A DNA stretch of 64,000 nucleotides from Dioscorea cayenensis subsp. rotundata (GCF_009730915.1 NC_052487.1:2604001-2668000), one strand, 5' to 3'. Counted from the stretch's first letter, positions 48,659 through 61,627 are shown. The notes: a model not told the origin generated them from the sequence alone. Numbers and translations: made by a program.

Positions 48659-50665
48659 ATGTCTCTTCTCCTTTGCTCTCCCTCTTCCTCCAGGATCTCT
48701 CTTCAGGTACTCTCCTTCCTTATCTCTCTTTCTTCCTCTGTAAACATATACTGTTGAAGCATTATTACTTGGGACAGTTAGTGTTGGTTTTGTTCAGTGG
48801 ATAATGGAAGGAGTTTCTTTCATTTTGAGTTTTGTTGCTTCTGGGCCTGTTTTTGGGATTTGCTTGTAGTTTAGATGGTCTTTTAAAGTAGTTTACTAGC
48901 TTCTGGAATATTTCATTTTGAAGGAGTTTCTTGTTTTTCTGTCTGGGAATTCATTGATGTTAAATTCACTTGGAATTTGCTTAATTTGTTCTTTATAGGG
49001 GAAAAATCTGGTCTTATATATATATATATATATATGCTTTACTGTGTGCTTGTGATTTCTGTGTGGTTTCATTTGGAGTATTAATGAGAAGTAGATGAAA
49101 GCTTTGCTGTGTTGTGGAACCACCAACATGAATAACATAATAGACCATGCTATATGGAATTATCTGGTTATTCTGTTCATATTGATATTCAGAAGTTTGA
49201 AGCAAAGTTTAATGTTTAGAACTGATGTTCATCTTCTTGTAGAGCAATCACCAGTTATATGAATTCTTTGTTGAATTTATAGGTGGTTCCATTAATTCAA
49301 TCACCACCATGAATGACAGAACATGTAAAGATTCCATATGAAGTTATTTGGTTTTCTATGTTCATATTAATATTCAGGAGTTCAAACTGTAGTTTAATAA
49401 TGCTCAGAAGTCAGAAGTGATGTTTATCTTCATGTAACACTAATTGATATGTAATCTCTTTTGAATCAAAAGGTAGTTCTATTAGTTCAACCATGGCCAT
49501 GAATAACAGAGTTGTCCACCCTATCCAGAACTACCTGCTCATTCTGTTTATGATATTCTTAATTCTTATGTTTGAAGCAAAGTTTAGTATTTAGAACTGA
49601 TGTTCATCTTCATGTAGAGAAAACCATCATGGACCGCCAGTCGGCATCAGTCTTTTATCAGCATGGAAGAGCAAAAGGTGCTTGGTTTTAGAAGTACAAA
49701 CAATGAGTTTATCGGCATGCGAATTGCTGGCTTGGGAAACAAACTCAGAATTCAATGGAATTTTCTTGGTGGATCGAGAGTTATGGTTCATCCGAAAGTT
49801 ACAAGATTGAACAATCTCCGAAAAGGCCCCATTATTTCAGCTTCATGTGATCTTTCTTATTATCCTTTTTAATCTCTATCAAAAAATTCATTACATTTTT
49901 CCTGCTAAACTTTTTCTGAACAAATTACTTAACCACAGGGCTGGCGAGTTCTCAGATAGCTTCTAGTGCCTTCACTTTGGGCACCATTGCCGTTCTTCCA
50001 TTCTATACTTTGATGGTTTTGGCGCCTAATACTGATTTGGTACGTTAATTCGCATAGATTCCAAGGCTGTCAAAGGATATAAAGTTTTAACTTTTACAGT
50101 AATCTGACTGTATTTTTGGTTAATGAAATCCAGACACGAAGAACCATGGAGAGTAGTATGCCTTATGTGCTACTTGGTGTTCTTTATGCATACCTTCTTT
50201 ACCTTTCGTGGACTCCTGACACTTTACGCGCAATGTTTGCAAGCAAATACTGGCTTCCAGAGGTTTGTATCTTTCGATTTTGAATTTTCATTCATCTATC
50301 TTCTTGTTTATGTGCCGATTCTTATGTGCAGTTGCCTGGAATTACAAGAATGTTCTCCAATGAAATGACTGTGTCTTCTGCATGGATTCATTTACTGGCT
50401 GTCGATCTCTTCGCTGCGAGGTTGATACTCATAGAATTACAATCCCCATATCCGGCCAGTCTTTAGTGAATTATTAATACTTGAACTGAAACTATGTTCA
50501 ATTATAATGCAAATTTCGTTTTTCAGGCAGGTGTTTCACGACGGCTTGAAGAACAAAATAGAGACAAGGCATTCAGTTTCGTTGTGCCTGCTTTTCTGTC
50601 CCGTTGGCATCGTCACTCATGTGATCACCAAGGTAATAACTCAAATGGCGAAAAGATCACACTGA
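48659..50665 (+). CDS. ABA4: ABA4, neoxanthin-formation protein
   Basis: Six exons: 48659-48706, 49618-49846, 49939-50039, 50134-50262, 50332-50420 and 50527-50665. They join to 244 aa. The tiny first exon ([16 protein letters not shown]) and the start of exon 2 are rich in Ser, Arg and Lys and look like a chloroplast transit peptide. Without exon 1 the frame upstream of exon 2 meets a TAG, so this start is preferred. The mature part has about four membrane helices and the family motifs [46 protein letters not shown] and [20 protein letters not shown]4 (DUF4281 family) is needed in plastid membranes to form neoxanthin from violaxanthin, a precursor step to abscisic acid. Agreement with Arabidopsis ABA4 is close by memory. 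Confidence 0.92.
49100..49618 (+). repeat. Three diverged repeats at the end of ABA4 intron 1
   Basis: Copies of roughly 120-135 bp at 49,121-49,241, 49,303-49,436 and 49,491-49,618 share CATGAATAACA, TATTCAGAAGTTTGAA, GCAAAGTTTA and TTTAGAACTGATGTTCATC in order, with a period near 185 bp. The last copy ends TTCATGTAG and supplies the splice acceptor of exon 2. The first ends TTCTTGTAG, also a possible acceptor; the middle copy ends TTCATGTAA and cannot serve. Confidence 0.7.
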
Positions 50666-50789
50666 AGCATGAATCCGTGGATCTATAGACTTTGCAGCAA
50701 TCTTGTTATTCTTTTTTTTTCTTAAATTTAGACTGTTCTGATTGTTCCGATCTTTATGGTGTATTGTTTTTGTACATTTTCTTCAATTC

Positions 50790-50795
50790 AATAAA
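50790..50795 (+). terminator. Poly(A) signal candidate for ABA4
   Basis: AATAAA lies 125 bp after the ABA4 stop codon, after a T-rich stretch. Confidence 0.45.
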
Positions 50796-51232
50796 TCATC
50801 CCAGTTCATTTTTGATACGATGAACTTCAATTCAATTATCCAAATGAATGCTCATCTCACTCAACCACTCAATCTATTTGTAATCTTCATGACAAGATAT
50901 TTCTGCAATTTCACCAGACTTATAAAATTTGGTGGTAATGTACAACTGTTCCAGTGATTTAGTCATCTTACTATTAATGGTATATTGTGTCTAATATCAT
51001 GTTTGATAGCTTTAATTCTTGAAGTTAATATTTTCTTGTCATTAATTATCTACTACTGATTTCATTCATAAGATTAACTAATAAATTACAATGTGAAACC
51101 AAGATCAACAAATCAACTATACCACTCCGTGACAAATCTTCTTCTTCTTCTGTATGTGTGAAATCAATCCATCTTTTCTCTCTTTCTTCCTCTTTCTTTG
51201 CCGTAACGCATGCTCTACTTAATATATGTTAC

Positions 51233-51263
<31 letters not shown>

Positions 51264-51313
51264 TGATTACATATTTCCATTCACAAAGACAACACTAGTT
51301 CTTCTCTGCAACA

Positions 51314-52803
51314 ATGTCCAATAAAATTGATATTCTTACTCTCATCCTTCTCTTTCTCGGTCTTCCATCATTCAGCCATGGTTGGGGAGTAGATGGTCAT
51401 CTCATCACTTGCCAAATAGCTCAGGTTTCTTCCTTTTTTTACCTTAAATTATTAGAGTAACTAATAGTTTCGCATTGATGAGAATATATAATACATGTTC
51501 TGTTTTCATCTCTATCAGAATCTCTTAACTGAATCAGCAGCAAATGCAGTAAAACAACTCCTGCCGACCTTCGCCGACGATGATCTTAGTAGCTTATGCT
51601 CTTGGGCAGACAAAGTGAAGTTCAAGTATCCCTGGTCATCTCCTCTTCACTACATTGACACTCCTGATCACCTCTGTAACTATAATTATGACAGTGAGTG
51701 AGTTTAACATTTAACTTTGTTTTTGTTTTTTACTTTTCTATTTCTTTATATTAATTTTTTATGAGTAGGAGATTGTAAGAATGAGAATGGAGATAAAGGG
51801 ATGTGTGTTTCTGGAGCTATAAACAACTACACCAATCAACTTTTGGCTTATGGAAGCTCTTTTTCTAGTGCTTATAATCTCACAGAATCACTTCTTTTCC
51901 TTTCTCATTTCATTGGTGACATTCATCAGGCATGCTAACTATGCATCCATAAAAAGCACTGTACTTTTTCTATAAAAATAATTATTATTATAAATCTTTT
52001 GATTGAGTTGTGATTTGGTACAATGAACAACAACAACAGCCATTGCATGTGGGGTTTACATCAGATAAAGGAGGCAATGCAATTGATGTTCATTGGTACA
52101 CAAAGAAAGAAGTTCTCCACCATGTAAACCTTTAAAGCCAAATTCATTTGATTATATGAATTTGTTGTGTGTTTGTTTTTATCAGATTTCTGCTGAATTT
52201 TCTGCAGGTTTGGGATGATGACATAATTGAGACAGCAGAAGAGAGATTTTATAATTCTGATGTTGAGCAATTTGTCAATGCAATTAGACAAAACATATCG
52301 GTAAGAATTTGCAGAAACAATCGATTTTAATTAATAAATTGTAGCCTGATTAATTTTTCTCTTTTAACATTTATATAAAATTCAACAGGGAAGCTGGTCT
52401 GATCAAGTGGAGAAATGGCAGAAATGCAGTTACAACAAAACATCCTGCCCTGATGTGTATGCTTCTTTATACTAATTTCTTACTATAAACTTCAAGCAGA
52501 AATACGATTTTTTTATCGTTTCATTTATAGGTATGCAACTGAAAGCATCACTGCAGCATGTCAATGGGCTTACAGAAATGCGACCGAAGGATCGGTTTTA
52601 GACGGTAAAGAAAGAAAAATTAATCCAAACATCTATTGCCATCAAATTCAGAAAAAAAAAGACAACAGAAATGGTTCTAATATATATATATATATATATA
52701 TGCAGATGATTATTTTTTATCCAGATTACCAGTTGTTAATCTTCGGTTAGCTGAAGGTGGAGTTAGATTAGCAGCAACACTCAACAGAATATTCAGACAA
52801 TAG
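51314..52803 (+). CDS. Secreted S1/P1-type nuclease (ENDO/BFN1-like)
   Basis: Eight exons: 51314-51424, 51519-51693, 51769-51929, 52040-52123, 52208-52300, 52389-52456, 52531-52604 and 52706-52803. They join to 287 aa. Residues 1-23 are a signal peptide; the mature enzyme would start at Trp24 (WGVDGH), whose amino group and ring position are part of the zinc site in this family. Other zinc-site motifs are SWAD (Asp68), HYIDTP (His81), HFIGDIHQPLH (142-152) and VHWY. Five N-glycosylation sequons are present. The end DDYFLSRLP...RLAATLNRIF is the family C-terminus. These zinc nucleases cut single-stranded DNA and RNA in vacuole or apoplast, often during senescence or programmed cell death. The intron after exon 3 begins with GC. 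Confidence 0.92.
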
Positions 52804-53282
52804 TTTATGAATATAGAACCAATGTTTGTGGGGCCAAAATTTAGCTTTATTCATGCATGTAGTGTCTCCAAGTTGCAAAAATATAATTCCAATACTTTTT
52901 TTCAATGGCCAAATCCATGGAATGCCAATGCATTATCAATCATTTCCATTACAAAACATCAATATCATCTACAGAGAAATAATAATAATAATATAAATAT
53001 AAGATTTATTGTGTCTCTGATAAAATTTCTGCAGGAATTCATCAATCATCAACAAAACTATTTGACTGTTCAATGAATCAAAATCAAAATCAAAATTCAT
53101 TGCTGGAAACATACAGCTGTATGGATTGGATATATTTTTTTTTCTGCAGAAATTTAATATCATTGGAAACAATAGAATGCATTTATTTTATGCATGAAGG
53201 TAGGAAGGCCAACACAAGAACAAGAAGCACACATGTGTCTAGAAGCATGGGAAAAAGAGCAAAAGCATGTGGTCCTTTTGAG

Positions 53283-54383
53283 TCAAAAAGGCCAATGCTG
53301 AATGAAAGGAAAGCTTGTAGTACATCCCCCATGACCTTCTTGAGCTTCATATGCATCATTTACCTGAAAAAACAGCAAAAACAGAACAATAATTCATCAT
53401 TATATCTTTCAAATAAAATTATATAAATATTTATTTATTTATAACTATTTGGTAAGTGACCTGTTGTGTTGCCATGGCTTCAATGTCTAAATTAAAGTCA
53501 TAGAAAGAGCTTGCTGCAGAGAGCTTCATTGAGAGAAACTAAACAGAAATTCTAGTGTTAAAAACACAAGTTATTAAAAAAACAAAACAAAATAGTTTCA
53601 GTGAATTTTGAGCACACCTCAACTTGATTTTGGAGTGATTGAACATAGTTTATAATCTCATCAAGCATTACTGCCATTCCCATTGCCTGAAATAATTTAA
53701 TTTCTTCATTAAATTTGATTGATTGATTGATTGATTATGAATTTAATTAAATCTCATACCTTATAGCAACCAGGAACAAGGTCTTGTAAACATCTCATCC
53801 TTTCATTTATCTTCTCTCTCCTCACCTGAACCATAATAAAGTATCACTGTTTAGTGAATAAATAATAGTATTATATAAAAGCCTAATTAATTAATTAATT
53901 AATTAATTAATAATCATTACTCTTTCAGCTAAACTATGGCTGTCAGTGGCTTGGCCTCTCTTAGCTCTCACATGAACAACTTCCTTTGGCTTCTCATCAT
54001 CCTTTGAATTGCTTCTCCTTCTCTTTTTTTTCACCGAGCACTAAATAATATGGTATCAGAACTATTGTTTTCTCTATATTTATCACAAAATAATAACATA
54101 AAATACAAAAAATAATAAACACAACAACATAACATACATTTCTCTCCTTGTGTTTGTCATCGGTGATAGCGGAAGAGTTGCCGGAGAAAGTCTCCGGTAA
54201 AGCCTCGGCTTTCCTTTTCTTGTCCTCCTCGTTCTCGGTCGGAAATAATACCGATAAATTATCGATAAATGGTACTGGAGGCAAACTATAATCACTCACA
54301 TTATCCTTGATCTCATCAAAATGGTGCATGAGCTCCATGGTTGAGTCCATGTCAATGAAGGAAAAGGATGAATCTGTTGACAT
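53283..54383 (-). CDS. BEE-like bHLH transcription factor
   Basis: Six exons on the minus strand: 54383-54138, 54040-53921, 53825-53760, 53686-53618, 53538-53461 and 53363-53283. They join to 219 aa. The basic helix-loop-helix spans about residues 112-168. His117, Glu121 and Arg125 form the H-E-R set used for E-box/G-box contact, and VPGCYKAMGMAVMLDEI and INYVQSLQNQVEFLSMKL match the BEE1/BEE3 group closely. A nuclear-type basic run (KKKRRRS) precedes it. BEE proteins promote brassinosteroid-responsive growth and act with CIB-type relatives. An ATG 36 bases further upstream at 54,419 is in frame, but it would lie only about 8 bases after the TATA box, so the start at 54,383 is preferred. Confidence 0.9.
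53877..53912. repeat. AATT tetranucleotide run in a bHLH intron
   Basis: TTAA/AATT units recur about seven times in intron 2, a few bases from the donor of exon 2. Confidence 0.7.
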
Positions 54384-54426
54384 GAATATGTGCTCAAATG
54401 TGAGTGAGTGGAAGAGCATGGACAAT

Positions 54427-54433
54427 GTTTATA
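54427..54433 (-). promoter_or_regulatory. TATA box for the bHLH gene
   Basis: TATAAAC on the minus strand, 44 bases upstream of the preferred start codon. Transcription would begin near 54,400, just after the upstream ATG at 54,419. Confidence 0.6.
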
Positions 54434-54480
54434 GTGAGAGTACCACAAATTCATCAATGTGAGAGCTAATAGGAGAAGGA

Positions 54481-54486
54481 CACGTG
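54481..54486. promoter_or_regulatory. G-box upstream of the bHLH gene
   Basis: CACGTG within GGACACGTGGCAA, about 50 bp upstream of the TATA box. Because BEE-type proteins themselves bind such sites, autoregulation is possible; this is inference. Confidence 0.5.
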
Positions 54487-54639
54487 GCAATTCAAGGTTC
54501 TTGATTCATGTGGGGCCTGGTCTCAGATTATATCCAATGGGTTTGGATTCATTCCAAATAGTTATGGTCTAATTGGCCTTGTTGATTGGCCTAGTGGGGT
54601 GCTATAGTGAAAAAGAGACAACATGACCCTTGTTAGTCT

Positions 54640-55480
54640 TTTTGTCTAGTGTTCAGAGAATGAGCTTTTTGTTTATTTTCTTTTATTATTATTTTTCTTT
54701 GGATGAATCTAGCACATCTTTGCTTATGATTGTCTAATATTAATTGATTAAAAAAAAATATGGATGTGAAGATGTTGGTGTTTTTTTTTAATGTTATACA
54801 ATCTTTAATAATATCATGTGGATAAATAAACATTTTTTTTCTTTTGTTTTTGTTGTTTAAGTTATAGAAGTTAATTTGGGATGACTTTATTATGCATGAA
54901 AATTATTGTATTTTTTCTTTTATTTAAAGAGTGGTTTTATTAAAAAAAACGCGAAGATTATTAAAAAATAGTTTATTACATTCAAATAATTTTGGTAGAA
55001 TCAAACTAAAATTATATACAATTTAAAACAAAATATAATAATTGATTTTTTAGACAATTTAAATAAGAACACGAACTTTGTTTTAAATTTCGTTTATCCA
55101 TGAACAAATACAATATTATTAAAATTTTTACTCATTTAATTTTTTTAAAACCCTTTTATCTACTCCAAAATTGGACAAAGTTTTTTTAAAATTTTCATTT
55201 CTTTCATTTGTTGGAAATGGCATTTCCTACTTCTTTGTCACTCAAGTAAGAAAAATTATTTCTATTATAAGTTAAATTAGTAGATGAAATTCAAGAGTGC
55301 CAATAAATATGAATGGAAATGGTAAAAAGGTTTGGTAAGCATTTATTCCCATAAATTGAAAACTTGTGGTCACAAAATGATTTTACAATGATAGTTTTAA
55401 AAAGCCTTAGTAGTAAATGTTGATTTTAATGCAAATCGGTATGTTTCTCATCAAATTTCTTTCTTTTCACCGGCATTTCT
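54640..55480. other. AT-rich spacer
   Basis: Low-complexity AT-rich sequence; no gene or transposon end recognised. Confidence 0.5.
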
Positions 55481-55862
55481 TTTGAATTTCATATTTGACT
55501 TCTTGATTTACATCCTATAGATTTTACATGAAATGCATGCCTGATTTTGAGCATAAGATAAATGTAACTTATTGTATATATCTTGTTTTTATTTATTTAT
55601 TTATCTTAAAAAGCTAGTACTTGTTTCATTTTTAATTCTATGTCTTGCAAAATTTAATTATTAAAAATGAGAATTAGGTTTGATTGGTTTATGCAAAATG
55701 AATGAAGAATTGGAAACAATTTGATGACATGCATTTATTATTTATTTATTTTTTTTTTGGTTAGGTTTGAACTTGGAAAAATGATGATCTATCCTACTTG
55801 GGTGTTGGGAAAAAAACATTTCTAATTACTAATGAATTTGAAATCAAAGGACGGATTTCTAA

Positions 55863-55864
<2 letters not shown>

Positions 55865-55903
<39 letters not shown>
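55865..55903. repeat. GT microsatellite
   Basis: About 19 TG units, placed where the third repeat unit has only TGTGTGTG, so it expanded within one unit. Confidence 0.95.
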
Positions 55904-55906
<3 letters not shown>

Positions 55907-56013
55907 AACATTTTATTTTATTATAATTTAAGAGCTTTTAAGTATAGAGGGTATTTAAAAAATAATCATGTGTGTACATGATACAATAGTTGAAATTTTC
56001 TGTATGCTAATGC

Positions 56014-56069
<56 letters not shown>
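56014..56069. repeat. TAA microsatellite
   Basis: About 18 TAA units at the junction between the first and second tandem units. Confidence 0.95.
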
Positions 56070-56879
56070 TAATGTTTGAATCTCATATCTGACTTCTTGA
56101 TTTACATATTATATTATTATGAATTTAACATTAAATACATGACTAATTTTGAGCATAACATAAATGTAACTTGTCCTATATATCTTATTTTAAATTTATT
56201 TATTTAAAAATCTTGTACTTGCTTGGTTCCCATATCAATGTCTTGAAAACTTTAATTATTAGAAATGAGACTTAAGTTTGATTGCATTAATTTATTTGAT
56301 GATCTATCTATGTGTTTTTTAATTTTATTGTATTACACTTTAAAAGCTTTTAAATAGTATCAAAGGCATTAAAAAAATAAATCATGTGTGTTATGTGCGT
56401 GATACAATGATCTAAATTTCATATCACGCCATTGAATCATCACTTTCAAGCTCTCTCTTACTTTTCATCATTTGCTAATGTTTACTGTATATATATACAC
56501 ATATATTTATAAAAAAAAATCTAGTACTTAACTCATTCTAAATTCAATATCTTGAAAATTTCAATTAGAAAAAAAAAATGAGAACTAAGTTTGATTGTTT
56601 TATGCAAAATAAGTGAAGAATTGAAAACAATTAAATGACATGCAGTTATTATACCCATTTTGTTAAATTTAGACTTGAAAAATGATAATCTATCATACTT
56701 AGAAAATAATATTTTTAATAACTAATGAACTTGAAATAAGAGTGATTTTTAAATGTGTGTGTTTTAATTTATTTTATTACAATTTAAGTACTTTTAAATA
56801 TTATAGAGAGTATTTGAAAAATAAACATGTTGTGTATATATATATTCAATGGTTGAAATTCTCTGTTTTTATTATATTG

Positions 56880-59800
56880 AGTAAAAAATCGAAAATAAAA
56901 GCTAAAGCCTTTTTCATTTCATAAGTTGAAAAAAATATAGGATATTATTTGAAAAATAAAAGTTCCATAAAAATAGCCCTATCATTTTGATATATACAAT
57001 TATAAGAATAATATTGAGTAAATTTTAAATTTTCAAAAATTTTCTTTCAGAAACAAATCAAATTATTTTTGTTAATGGCATATTGGTGAATATGGAGACA
57101 AAAAAAAAAAAAAATTTAGAAGCAAAATGTGAATCAAATTTTGTTACACATATAAATTCAATGCATAGATAGAGATATGCAAATATTAGGCCTTCCAAAA
57201 AAGATTATTAGACTTTAACAAATCATCTTCTTCCAAATCTATTTACTTTTAAATTTTGAAAGAATATAAATACTTTATTGCCGGTATATAAAAAGATATG
57301 AATAGAAATATATCATAAATATGTTCACATTGACTAGTTGTATATCTTTTCATTAGTAATAATAATCCTAAGCATTATTCAAACCAACCCAACCAACCAT
57401 TTGAAATAAATATGTGATTATCATTGATTAAAAATATATGTAATATTCTCAATCTCAATTAATACTTAATTTGATATATATATATATATATATATAAAGA
57501 GAGCTTGTTTTAAAAAGAATAAATATAAAATATCATCCTAGGACTATCCTAAGCAGTTGTGCATTAAGGTGTTATATAAAATACATCTTCTAGAAAAGGT
57601 TTATTGATTGGATTACGTAAAGTTAATAACCACATCTAACAAGAATCTCACTATGATTAAGAACACTAATTAAATGGTTAATGCTTAATTGAAAGTTGAA
57701 AAAGGGAAGTCTATAAGACCTTATGATTAGGAGTTAGAAACAAATTAAAAAGAAGTAAGTCCATGTTTTCAAATGAGAAACATCAACTTCCATTTATGTT
57801 ATCTTTTCAAGAAGAGATCATTAATCAAAAGGGATAACTTTTTTTTTTCTCTCTAATGGCCGGTGGTCTCGTTTACCAAATTGATGGTTTGGATTACATA
57901 AATAATTAATATGCTCTTTTCACCCATCTCTCTCTTTCTCTCTTTATATCTCTCTCTAAATAATTAACATAACATTACTCATTGCAATTCAATGGCTTTA
58001 ATTCATGACTTTTTTGTAACATGAAAGTTGATGCCATTCACATTCTATTATTTAATTACGATACCAATCATATTCACTAGTAGTTTTCTTTACATGCATT
58101 AATCTATGAATCATAAACTAATTTAAAAATTCAACTTAGATTTATAAAGTTTGATAGTTTTACCTACTCTTTGAAACACCCCTACTTTTATTTGGTTAGC
58201 TGTGATCAAGACTGATTCAAGTGCCTTAAGAGGATATTTACCGGAACTAATATGATTGATTTGCAAGATATTCTCTTCATTCTTTTTCATAAAGTTTATG
58301 AAATTTAGTTCATTTTAAATTATAGTTAATGGTCATTTTTTTAATTCTATATATCTCTATTATATATTTGGACATGGGAGGTTTTTCTCATCCTACTCCT
58401 CATGAATGAAATAATTCAAGGTGTAGATGCCTCACAAAAAGCTATCTTATTGGCACCAATTTTTATATATATACATATACATAACTAACCCAAGAGGCGT
58501 TTTTGTTGTTTTCTATACAAACAAATGATCTTTGTTAGGGGAAAGCCCCTAAACCCCTTCAAAGTCATAGTACATATATCATTTATTTTAATTTTTTTTT
58601 TAAGATTTTGATCTATTAGTTTTTTGGAGCGAGTTACTAAAAGCCTTATGAGTACATAAAAATTTAAACTCGAAAACACATGCTTAAGTAATTTAAGCTC
58701 TATCACAAGAGTTAACTAAAATTAGGGTAAATTAAGTCTTATATATGTCAAAACTTATTTGATAATACTAATTAACTCATGATAATTTTTTTTTTAATTT
58801 ATACCATATTAAAATTTATGTATGTATGTATTTATGAATGTATGTATGGATAAATTTTTTCACTTTGATCTTAAAATAGGAAATTATATAATTTCATAAC
58901 ATTGTATGCATCAAATTAACATCAAAAGAAGTCTAACTTTAGAAGCATTCATCATATATAATGATCACATTTTGTGTAATAGTCAATATATATCTCATGA
59001 CCTAGGATTAATACAACCCTATATATTATAGCTTTAGACTTGAAAACAAATGAGAAGAAACTAATGAAAAAAGAAAATAAAGATTAGAGAGTGATGGGCA
59101 CTATCATCTTCAATCTTTCTTAATAGTCATGGATCCGAGGAGGCTTGTCTCTTTCCAATTGATTTGAGCACTTGCTTTGGAAATTAAACAACTAAGTGAT
59201 TGATGTCACACCTACCAATAAATTGAAATCCTAGCAAACTTTCATCCTACACGCATCAAACCATTGCTAACCATCTCAATGTGTTTTTATACATTTTAGT
59301 TATATATATATATATATATATAGATATATATATATATATATATATATAACACTTCCTAAATTTCATTGATTCATATTTTATTTAATTTTATTGAGTATAA
59401 GTATTATTCCTCATTTCATATAGTTAGTCTCCACTTTTAAAAGTACATTGAATATAAGACTAATTAATATTTTATTTAAATTGAATGAACATAATCATTC
59501 TCTCATTTCATATAATTAATTAATTATGCTACGGTTAGTCTCCGTTTTTTAAAGTACATTGAATATAGAATTGATTAAAATAACTTGATTCGTTCATTAT
59601 GTTTGGAGTGTGTTATTTTGCCGTTAAAAAACATATGCAAATATTTTATATCATTATTTCAATATAAAAATAAAAGAACATTAACCGTTTTTCTTGTATT
59701 TTTAATTAATTATTATAGCTATATTCTTTAGTACTTTTATAAGGTTTTATCTTAATTATATATATATATATATATATTAAATTTCTTATAAAAAAATTCA

Positions 59801-61570
59801 AACATATATATCTTGCTTTATATCTATATATCTAGTTGCATGAATCATAAGCCTTGGACTTTGGAGAAGTACATCAAAGCTTGAGAGGAACAACTAAACA
59901 AGTGATTGCCAACCATGTGTGTGTTCTTCTTTTTCAAACAACTATTAAAGAGCACTCCATAAGTTTATCCATTCTCACGCATGCATTAATTTCCAATCAA
60001 TTTAAAAAAATAAACAAATTAAACAGTTTCATATGATTATCAAGTGCTTCTCAAAATTAAAGTTAGAATCTATCAATCACTAATAAAAATTAACTATGCA
60101 TGTGTATGATTTGATTTCAAAACTATTGATAAATTATATATAATTTTTGAGATTCCCTTGTGAGCTTATCAAGGACATCATCTAAATTATTTGAACACGT
60201 GCAACAAAGACTTCCACTTTATATTCTTGCTAATTTAAACTTTTTTTTTCAATAAAAAAATAATTAAAGAAAATAAAGAAAAAGACATCCACTATCTTAA
60301 GTGTTGACAAGTCTTCAATATCAATAAGAACATATCATCTAACTATGACTTTGTTTGGAGCAAAGATATAGTTTCCAAATAGGAGACCATTTCTAGCTAG
60401 ACACTATTTAATTGAAGTGGATGATTATAAAATTATTAAAAATGATCAAAATTATTGTGGGGAATAAAATATTTTAATTAATTGGTTTGTAGTTAATTAA
60501 TATAATATCATGGTCAAAGATTGAAGCACAAAGCGTGGTTTATCCATGGACTATATATGGTTCTTTTCCATTCATCCTATATTATTGTCTTTGGAAATCT
60601 ATTATTTTATTAGATTATGTATCTATTATTGTAGGTGAAAATATTTATAATAATCACAAGTGAATACCGTATATTACCATCCAATATTTTAGGCATGTTA
60701 CATTATAATATTAAATATTTAATATTTTTAGCTACAATTATCATCCATAAATCAATCATTAATTAAATAAAGTTTGATTTATTTAATATAAAACTACATA
60801 TGCTATTAAAGATAATTATTGTGAAGTTAATATGATTTGGTTAAATATATTTTTTTTTAAACTACTATTATTCTCAATATTTTGAGATTTTTTTTTAAAA
60901 TTTAGATCAAACCCTCAACCTTTGATCATAGTTCGTAGTGCAGGCTTTAAGCACATACCACTAAAGAGGTTTGTGTCTAGAAATACCTTGGGCTCCTCTC
61001 TTTGGATCATTTAGATTTATGTAAATTATTATTTAATAAAAATAAAAAAAAATTTTGTTACACTTTTATTTAAATTTTATTTTAATTAGATCTGTCCTAC
61101 ATGAAAAAAAAAAATGAAATACCAATTCTTTTATTACATGATGATATTTTTGAGCAAAATTAAACTTTTTCAATGTTTGCATAAACCATTAAATAATCCT
61201 TACTTCAGCATATATATATATATATATATATATAGATTAAAAGAAAGAAGGAAACTAAGTTTTGTTTTGTTGGTGTTGGCATTTCATGAGACAATATGAC
61301 ATGCATAAGCTTATTTTTTCCAACTCTTACTAACAACCTTTCAATTTCTTTAATACCATATTTTTATCTATATATATATATCATATATATATATATATGT
61401 ATATATATCTAGATAGGAAAAAAGAGAAAGAGAGAGATTAGCAAAATGATATATCTTGGCCAGTCAAACACGCTTCAAGCAAAACCAAAAGAGAATCTAG
61501 AAAAATCATGTTACATAAAGCCTACAAACAAGCATGAATGAACCAATCCCCATACAACTCCCCCTTTCTT
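56880..61570. other. AT-rich intergenic spacer before the MYB gene
   Basis: There are long TA tracts (57,477-57,496, 59,301-59,347, 59,760-59,777 and 61,211-61,233) and scattered short open frames without family signal. No exon series, RNA gene or paired transposon end was found. Confidence 0.5.
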
Positions 61571-61581
61571 TCTTTACCCCT

Positions 61582-61595
61582 AACCCTAACCCTAA
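61582..61595 (+). promoter_or_regulatory. Telo-box in the MYB promoter
   Basis: AACCCTAACCCTAA, an interstitial telomere-like motif common in promoters of plant growth-related genes, sits about 20 bp before the TATA box. Confidence 0.55.
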
Positions 61596-61612
61596 TCAAC
61601 CCCCCCTATAAC

Positions 61613-61627
61613 TATAAATATATAAAA
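61613..61627 (+). promoter_or_regulatory. TATA box of the MYB gene
   Basis: TATAAATATATAAAA offers two overlapping TATA boxes 240-250 bp upstream of the MYB start. Transcription would begin near 61,645-61,655, leaving an upstream ATG at 61,685 in the leader. Confidence 0.6.

Larger units (their letters stand above)
55480..56870. repeat. Three diverged tandem units in intergenic DNA
   Basis: Units near 55,480-56,000, 56,080-56,430 and 56,500-56,870 share, in order, GACTTCTTGATTTACAT (first two), TTTTGAGCATAA, CTAGTACTT, AAAATGAGAA(C/T)TA(A/G)GTTTGATTG, AATGA(T/A)GATCTATC-like and AATTTAAG(A/T)GCTTTTAA with TTTGAAAAATAA. They are tandem copies of one sequence with indels. Confidence 0.55.

Noticed and set aside
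48896-49205. Minus-strand open frames with tyrosine/isoleucine repeats
   Set aside because: They are translations of a TA microsatellite inside ABA4 intron 1.
49629-49691. ATG at 49,629 as the ABA4 start
   Set aside because: Its frame differs from the conserved ABA4 frame and stops quickly; the spliced exon 1 gives a proper transit peptide.
60895-60990. tRNA-like words (reverse strand GGTTTGATC after TTGAGG) suggesting a tRNA or SINE
   Set aside because: No matching A box, no cloverleaf and no flanking duplication could be found.
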